Source of the DNA: Cyclobacteriaceae bacterium
Lineage (GTDB): Bacteria; Bacteroidota; Bacteroidia; Cytophagales; Cyclobacteriaceae
Direction: 5' to 3'
NCBI GenBank assembly: GCA_025455445.1
Contig: JALOMN010000025.1
Coordinates: forward strand, 1 to 11,097
Length of the DNA: 11,097 nt
Below the pieces are notes generated by a model, which saw nothing but the letters and a program-made list of their open reading frames with translations, was not told where the DNA came from and made no database searches. Position 1 is the first letter of the stretch. Each line of letters starts with the position of its first letter. Positions 6,920 to 11,097 of the stretch are shown one piece after another. A program made the position numbers and the translations under genes.

Positions 6920-8788
6920 TTACCAGCCTATTCCATAATCTTCACCATGGTTGCTGGAGCCGCCCCAGAAGCTGCCATGTTCCCAATCAAAATAAATCGC
7001 GTTAATAGGGCCACTGGTGCGATCATCAAATCGCATGCGATAACCCATACGTTGCAATTCTTTACGAACATAAGGTGGTGTGCTGTCGTGCAATAAAATA
7101 TTTCCTGCTTTGGGATTGCGATCTTCCCCACCCAAAGAAAGCCGGAGTTGATCTGTATTTATATTCGGAGCTTCAGATGCCTCTTGTACAGTCATTCCAA
7201 ATTCTACTACATCCAGAAAAAACTGTAACAAGTTTTGATCTTGCGTGTCACCACCCTGCACAGCAAACGACAAAAACGGTTTACCGTCTTTCAACGCCAT
7301 GGTAGGCGTTAATGTAACACGAGGCCTTTTACCGGGCTCCACTACGTTGTAAGGATTTTCTTTAGGGTTAGTAACAAAACTTTGCATACGCTGGCTCATG
7401 CCGATGCCTGTTTTACCAGCAATGCAAGCAGGATTCCAGCCACCACTGGGTGTGATTGAAACAACCCATCCATCTTTATCAGCTGCTTCTACGGAAGTAG
7501 TGCCTAAAAATACCTGGTTCAAATACTCTTCCGAGAGTGGCGACAGATAAGCTTCATTCGAGGCTTGTGTCCATTCTTTCAGGTAATCTTTATATGGATT
7601 CGATTTTCCTTCAAATGGATAAGGATCACCGGGTGCAGCTTTCACATCGTTGCGCTCCCAGTTTATTGATTTGATTCGCTCTTTGGCATATTCTTTTGAT
7701 AGTAACCCTTTGATTGGTTCTTCAGGAGCAAAGTATGGATCGCCATAATAAAAATCACGATCTGCAAACGTTAGGTTCATTACCTGGTATAATGTATGAA
7801 TGTATCTTGCCGAATTAAACCCCATTGCTTTCAGATCAAAATTTTCCAGCATATTCAATGCTTGCAACATCACCGGACCTTGTGTCCACTGTTGCATTTT
7901 ATAAACCTCAATACCTTTATAATTTACCATTAACGGTTCTTCAGTAATTACCTTCCATTTGGCAAGATCCTGTTCTGTGATTAAACCGCCTTGCTCCTGG
8001 CTGCTTCGTGCAAATTCTTTAGCGATATCACCTTTATAAAAGCGATCGTATGCCGCATAAATTGCTTCCTTGCGGTTCTTACCTTTCTTCAGTGCCTGCT
8101 GTTCCGTTTCTACTAATTTTTGAAGTGTTAGCATTAAATCAGGTTGCTTAAAAATTTCACCCGCTACAGGTGCTTCACGTTTTTCACCCAAGTGTGGAAG
8201 AAATAATGCTTTTGAATATGGCCATTCTTTTAAACGTTCTTTTTCACGCTCGAAACTATTGGCGGTTTGTGCTTCAATGGGGTATCCCTCGGCAAGTTGA
8301 ATAGCCGGTGCCAGCACATCTTTCAGGCTTAGGGTACCATATTCTGCCAACATCACCATTAACCCTCCCGGAGTTCCGGGTGTTACCGCTGCAAGCGGTC
8401 CATATTGCGGTGGATAGTTCATGCCCTTGCCTTTGAAAAAATCAGCAGTTGCACCAGTCGGTGCTACACCCAATGCATTAATAGCTATAACCTTTTTTGT
8501 TTTTGGATTGTATATCAAAGCTTGAGTTTCACCACCCCAGCTTAGCACATCGAACATCGTGCAGGTAGCAGCCAGCATCGCACACGATGCATCCACCGCA
8601 TTGCCACCTTTGGCAAAAACCATCGCACCCGCAGTAGCAGCAAGAGGTTTACCTGTAATGGCCATCCAATGTTTGGCATGTAACGGAGGCTTTTGTGTGG
8701 TGACCGGCAGATTATTAAATGATTGTGCAGTGGCAAGAAAACTTACTCCTGCCACAATTGCCCCAAAAAACAATAGCTTAATTTTCAT
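6920..8788 (-). CDS. Gamma-glutamyltransferase-family Ntn hydrolase, exported, atypical active site
   Basis: The 622-residue protein starts MKIKLLFF with a signal peptide (1-21, FLATA before Gln22). An in-frame TTG two codons upstream (8794) is less likely. The length and layout match gamma-glutamyltransferases: KGGNAVDAS (60-68), an N-terminal large subunit, and the self-cleavage site at GTTS with the predicted nucleophile Thr430, giving a small subunit of about 193 residues. The oxyanion-type GG pair is at 512-513, and TPTMALKDGKPF precedes it. Compared from memory with E. coli Ggt, the residues that hold the gamma-glutamyl group look replaced: Arg114 by Leu106, Gln430 by Arg467, Asp433 by Ser470 and Ser462-Ser463 by Val491-Thr492; the TTH motif is TTS. 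The enzyme probably cleaves an amide in the periplasm, but glutathione is a doubtful substrate, so I give no symbol. It is the only minus-strand gene here and appears to be a single-gene transcript. Confidence 0.85.
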   Translation of the reverse strand: MKIKLLFFGAIVAGVSFLATAQSFNNLPVTTQKPPLHAKHWMAITGKPLAATAGAMVFAKGGNAVDASCAMLAATCTMFDVLSWGGETQALIYNPKTKKVIAINALGVAPTGATADFFKGKGMNYPPQYGPLAAVTPGTPGGLMVMLAEYGTLSLKDVLAPAIQLAEGYPIEAQTANSFEREKERLKEWPYSKALFLPHLGEKREAPVAGEIFKQPDLMLTLQKLVETEQQALKKGKNRKEAIYAAYDRFYKGDIAKEFARSSQEQGGLITEQDLAKWKVITEEPLMVNYKGIEVYKMQQWTQGPVMLQALNMLENFDLKAMGFNSARYIHTLYQVMNLTFADRDFYYGDPYFAPEEPIKGLLSKEYAKERIKSINWERNDVKAAPGDPYPFEGKSNPYKDYLKEWTQASNEAYLSPLSEEYLNQVFLGTTSVEAADKDGWVVSITPSGGWNPACIAGKTGIGMSQRMQSFVTNPKENPYNVVEPGKRPRVTLTPTMALKDGKPFLSFAVQGGDTQDQNLLQFFLDVVEFGMTVQEASEAPNINTDQLRLSLGGEDRNPKAGNILLHDSTPPYVRKELQRMGYRMRFDDRTSGPINAIYFDWEHGSFWGGSSNHGEDYGIGW

Positions 8789-8935
8789 ATTCAATAATTA
8801 ATTTTTTAAAGACCGTTTAGCAATACTCGTATTATTATTACAATTTAGCTTCAAGGCATTAATGTAGCGTAAAATAGTTGTGCCTGTAATGTATTCCCTT
8901 TCTGAAGGAAAAAAAGTTCCATCAACGGATAAAAC

Positions 8936-9418
8936 ATGAATGCCAACGAAGAATTAATCATCAAATTTTATAAAGCATTTCAGCAATGTGATTGGAAAAC
9001 TATGCAATCCTGCTATCATCCTGATGCTACTTTTTCTGATCCCGCATTCCGCACATTGTCATGCATTGAAACAAAAGCCATGTGGCATATGCTCTGTGAA
9101 AACGCAATAGATTTAAAAATAGAATTTTCACACGTTCAAGCCGATTCAACCAAAGGCAGTTGTCAATGGCAGGCCTGGTACACTTTTTCGAGAACGAGCA
9201 GAAAAGTACATAATAAAATTACAGCACAGTTTAAGTTTAAAGATGGTCTTATCCGTGTGCATAACGATACATTCAATTTCTGGCGTTGGAGTCGAATGGC
9301 CCTTGGAATTTCGGGTTTACTTTTAGGATGGACACGATTTCTGCAAAAAGAGGTGTATGAAACCGCCTATCGGAGCTTGATAAAATTCATGCAAAAACAC
9401 CCGGAATATCTTAATTAG
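8936..9418 (+). CDS. NTF2-like / SnoaL-type protein
   Basis: This 160-residue protein has no signal peptide. Its N-terminus (EELIIKFYKAFQQCDWKTMQ, then CYHPDATFSDPAF at about 26-38) is the classic opening of the SnoaL/NTF2-like alpha+beta cone fold. It is followed by QWQAWYTFSRTSRKVHNKITAQFKFKDGLI (about 77-106), the curved sheet, and HNDTFNFWRWSRMALG (about 108-123). The fold serves as a small-molecule binding pocket or enzyme in many contexts, and nothing visible fixes the substrate. The C-terminal part from about 119 has a hydrophobic Gly/Leu stretch (MALGISGLLLGWTRFL), which in related Bacteroidota proteins seems usual and is probably not a membrane span. The ATG start at 8936 has only a weak purine-rich region upstream. 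It is transcribed divergently from the GGT-family gene with 147 bases between the two starts. Confidence 0.8.
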   Translation: MNANEELIIKFYKAFQQCDWKTMQSCYHPDATFSDPAFRTLSCIETKAMWHMLCENAIDLKIEFSHVQADSTKGSCQWQAWYTFSRTSRKVHNKITAQFKFKDGLIRVHNDTFNFWRWSRMALGISGLLLGWTRFLQKEVYETAYRSLIKFMQKHPEYLN

Positions 9419-9473
9419 CTTATAAAATGATGTTTTTTGAGGCTTTCTGAGAAAGTATCTGTATAACTTTTCA

Positions 9474-9498
9474 TTTTTTGCAAAAAACACGCTTTTTG
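9474..9498. repeat. Overlapping AT-rich inverted repeats after the NTF2-like gene
   Basis: TTTTTTGCAAAAAA at 9474-9487 is a perfect 14-base palindrome. Its right half also pairs as CAAAAA (9481-9486) with TTTTTG (9493-9498) around a six-base loop, so the two structures are mutually exclusive. They lie 56 bases after the NTF2-like stop and 32 bases before the -7 box of the next gene. No U-tract follows, so this is a poor terminator; a binding site or bent A-tract DNA is equally possible. Confidence 0.35.
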
Positions 9499-9529
9499 AA
9501 AGGAAATGAGGAGAATTGAAAAAAAATAC

Positions 9530-9537
9530 TACCTTTG
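9530..9537 (+). promoter_or_regulatory. Candidate -7 promoter box (TACCTTTG) for the RRM gene
   Basis: TACCTTTG matches the Bacteroidota -7 consensus TAnnTTTG exactly. No good TTTG/TTG element sits at the usual 19-21 base distance (ATGAG is there instead), and TTG 9516-9518 is too close. If the box is used, transcription starts near 9544 and the mRNA has a leader of about 100 nt before the ATG at 9648. Confidence 0.4.
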
Positions 9538-9647
9538 GCTTGTTAATGATATAATCCCTGCCTTGAGTATTCCACAATCGTGCATTATTTCCAGTCCGGC
9601 CTTATTAAGTTAGCAAGAACATTTATCACTTAATTTCACAAACAAAA

Positions 9648-9965
9648 ATGAACATTTATGTAGCAAACATTCCCTGGAAGGCATCCGAGGAACAATTGAA
9701 GGACTTATTTGCCCAATTCGGTGAAGTAAGCTCAGCAAAAATCATCATGGACAAAGTAACACAGCGCAGCCGTGGCTTTGGTTTCATAGAGATGGCTGAT
9801 GATGCATCTGGCCGTCAGGCAATCAACGACCTAAACGGAGCAGATTTCCTGGGTAAAAACCTTGTAGTAAACGAAGCACGCCCTCGTGAAGAAGGTAGCG
9901 GTGGTGGTCGTGGTGGCAACCGCGGTGGCGGTTTCCGCAGAGGTGATTTCAATAAAGAATATTAA
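9648..9965 (+). CDS. RRM-domain RNA-binding protein with glycine/arginine-rich tail
   Basis: The 105-residue cytoplasmic protein is a single RNA-recognition motif. RNP-2 is IYVANI (3-8) and RNP-1 is RGFGFIEM (42-49), both with the aromatic residues that stack on RNA bases (Tyr4, Phe44, Phe46). The fold runs to about residue 80 and is followed by a tail of GGR/GGN repeats (83-98). Small RRM proteins of this shape occur in Bacteroidota and cyanobacteria, where they bind single-stranded RNA and are often linked to cold or stress; the exact role here is inferred. It starts at ATG 9648 behind an A-rich leader without a Shine-Dalgarno sequence. It has its own candidate promoter and a strong terminator, so it is probably a single-gene transcript. 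Confidence 0.93.
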   Translation: MNIYVANIPWKASEEQLKDLFAQFGEVSSAKIIMDKVTQRSRGFGFIEMADDASGRQAINDLNGADFLGKNLVVNEARPREEGSGGGRGGNRGGGFRRGDFNKEY

Positions 9966-9988
9966 TTCGATTTGAAATAAGGTAAGCT

Positions 9989-10019
9989 AAATGCTGCATC
10001 TTCTGATGCAGCATTTTTT
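9989..10019 (+). terminator. Intrinsic terminator after the RRM gene
   Basis: A 12-bp perfect stem (9989-10000 with 10005-10016) with a TTCT loop has a GC-rich core (TGCTGCATC) and runs into six T residues (10014-10019). It lies 23 bases after the RRM stop and should separate that gene from tex. Confidence 0.9.
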
Positions 10020-10047
10020 ATTTTATACTATTCCTAAATAGTTTTTC

Positions 10048-10079
10048 TTAGCACTGTAATTCTCTTTCGCCTATTTTTG
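10048..10079 (+). promoter_or_regulatory. Candidate promoter for tex
   Basis: TATTTTTG at 10072-10079 matches TAnnTTTG exactly, and a weaker TTAG at 10048-10051 lies 20 bases upstream where TTTG is expected. The predicted start would leave a leader of about a dozen bases before the ATG at 10097. The preceding terminator supports an independent promoter here. Confidence 0.45.
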
Positions 10080-10096
10080 CCCGCCTTTATAAAATT

Positions 10097-11097
10097 ATGG
10101 TACAAGAAAATCTATCTCGCCTGGTTGATATTATCGCCAAAGAAATTTCACAACCAATTAAAAACGTGCAGGCTGTTGCACAATTACTTGCAGATGGTGC
10201 AACAATACCTTTTATATCAAGGTATCGTAAAGAAATGACCGGCAGTATGGACGAAGTGATGATCGGCACCATACGCGATCGCATAGAACAATTGCAAGAA
10301 CTGGATAAGCGCAAAGAATCCGTAATTAGTTCGATCGAAAAACAAAATAAACTGACTCCTGAACTTATGTCTGCCATTGTGCTGGCACAAACACTGGCCG
10401 AACTAGAAGATATTTATTTGCCCTACCGCCCGAAGCGGAAAACACGCGCCAGCGTAGCAAAAGAAAAAGGTTTAGAACCTCTTGCACAAAAAATATTCAA
10501 TCAGGAAAATGAAGATCCTCAGCTGGCAGCCCATGCGTTTATTGATGCTGAGAAGGGAGTAACTACCACTGATGAAGCACTGGAAGGTGCCCGTGATATT
10601 ATTGCGGAGTGGATAAATGAAAATCCTGAAACAAGAAAACATGTACGTGAGTTATTCTGGACTGAAGGCGTAATTGAATCGAGGGTATTCAAAAGCAAAG
10701 AATCGGAAGGACAGAAGTATAAAGATTATTTTGAGTGGACTGAAGCCATTTCAAACACTCCTTCGCACCGATTGCTGGCAATGCGCAGAGGAGAAAAAGA
10801 AGGAATTCTTGCGCTGGATATTTATCCGCCAGAAGAAATGGCCTTGCATACTATGGAGCGTCAATTCATCAGCAAGGAAAACGCGGCCACTGAACATATA
10901 AGGTTAGCCATCAAGGACTGCTACAAAAGATTACTGCGTCCTTCTTTGGAAACAGAGATAAGAATGGAAACTAAAATGAAAGCAGATGAAGAAGCCATCA
11001 GAGTATTCGCTTCTAACCTGAAGGAACTTTTGCTAACCGCTCCGCTCGGACAGAAAAATGTACTCGCACTTGACCCTGGTTTCAGAACCGGTTGTAA
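10097..11097 (+). CDS. tex: Tex family RNA-binding transcription accessory protein, N-terminal part
   Basis: An ATG at 10097 opens a frame that stays open to the right edge (333 complete codons plus two bases). The product begins MVQENLSRLV. It contains the Tex N-terminal hallmarks ATIPFISRYRKEMTGSMDE (about 36-54), LAELEDIYLPYRPKRKTRA (about 100-118) and AKEKGLEPLA. It later has SHRLLAMRRGEKEG and reaches the start of the YqgF/RNase H-like domain at VLALDPGFRTGC (322-333), cut off by the window end. Full-length Tex proteins are typically 700-800 residues and end with HhH and S1 RNA-binding domains not visible here. Tex is a cytoplasmic nucleic-acid-binding protein related to eukaryotic Spt6 and linked to transcription and RNA turnover. 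No frameshift is seen in the visible part. Confidence 0.93.
   Translation, partial: MVQENLSRLVDIIAKEISQPIKNVQAVAQLLADGATIPFISRYRKEMTGSMDEVMIGTIRDRIEQLQELDKRKESVISSIEKQNKLTPELMSAIVLAQTLAELEDIYLPYRPKRKTRASVAKEKGLEPLAQKIFNQENEDPQLAAHAFIDAEKGVTTTDEALEGARDIIAEWINENPETRKHVRELFWTEGVIESRVFKSKESEGQKYKDYFEWTEAISNTPSHRLLAMRRGEKEGILALDIYPPEEMALHTMERQFISKENAATEHIRLAIKDCYKRLLRPSLETEIRMETKMKADEEAIRVFASNLKELLLTAPLGQKNVLALDPGFRTGC

Noticed and set aside
9446..9500. Possible intrinsic terminator for the NTF2-like gene
   Set aside because: The inverted repeats are A/T only or nearly loopless and are not followed by a T-run, so termination is not convincing.
9323..9577. Minus-strand frame of 84 codons spanning the NTF2-like 3' end and the spacer
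   Set aside because: Its Phe/Lys-rich composition follows from the A/T runs of the spacer, and no family is recognised.
10087..10377. Minus-strand frame of 96 codons opposite the start of tex
   Set aside because: It is antisense to a clear tex gene, and its Ser/Ile/Cys-rich product has no recognisable domain.
1..11097. CRISPR array, insertion sequence, integrase, tRNA or phage genes
   Set aside because: I looked for regularly spaced repeats, transposase-like motifs, terminal inverted repeats and tRNA-like cloverleaves and saw none; the content is chromosomal housekeeping and envelope genes.

Overview
The window looks like an ordinary chromosomal stretch of a Bacteroidota bacterium, most likely Cytophagales or a close relative. 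The evidence is moderate-to-low GC, several outer-membrane beta-barrel proteins of Bacteroidota type, a long-form Lgt with a large periplasmic insertion, a head-GIN (DUF2807) protein, a small glycine-rich RRM protein, weak or absent Shine-Dalgarno sequences, and promoter boxes of the TAnnTTTG type. The lineage below phylum is an inference. I see no mobile element, CRISPR array, tRNA, rRNA or phage gene.

Layout. At 1-230 lies the 3' end of a long-form NAD+ synthetase (nadE). At 317-5900 four genes run in the same direction and all concern the cell envelope: lgt, a one-POTRA Omp85-type barrel, a PorV/FadL-like outer-membrane protein, and a large ComEA-like helix-hairpin-helix protein with a probable beta-barrel body. 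The last two overlap by four bases. A 35-residue single-span membrane protein follows at 5903-6010, and then a secreted DUF2807 protein with six GSG turns about 19 residues apart (6124-6855). A perfect 21-bp hairpin (6863-6910) separates it from the only minus-strand gene, a periplasmic gamma-glutamyltransferase-family hydrolase (6920-8788) whose nucleophile is kept but whose gamma-glutamyl-binding residues look replaced. On the plus strand there follow an NTF2/SnoaL-like protein (8936-9418), an RRM RNA-binding protein (9648-9965) with a clear intrinsic terminator, and the first 333 codons of tex (from 10097), which runs off the right edge.

How the genes fit together. Lgt makes lipoprotein precursors. 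The Omp85, PorV-like and HhH-barrel genes after it encode exported outer-membrane proteins, two of which end in a C-terminal phenylalanine as expected for BAM substrates. This makes 317-5900 an envelope-biogenesis neighbourhood, although it need not be a single transcript. The RRM protein and Tex both act on RNA but appear to be separate transcription units.

The most interesting points are the translationally coupled PorV-like/HhH-barrel pair with degenerate DNA-binding hairpins, the atypical active site of the GGT-family enzyme, and the small membrane ORF. No gene-free stretch exceeds 300 bases. The longest is 9419-9647, which holds a candidate promoter, short AT-rich inverted repeats and a leader of about 100 nt.
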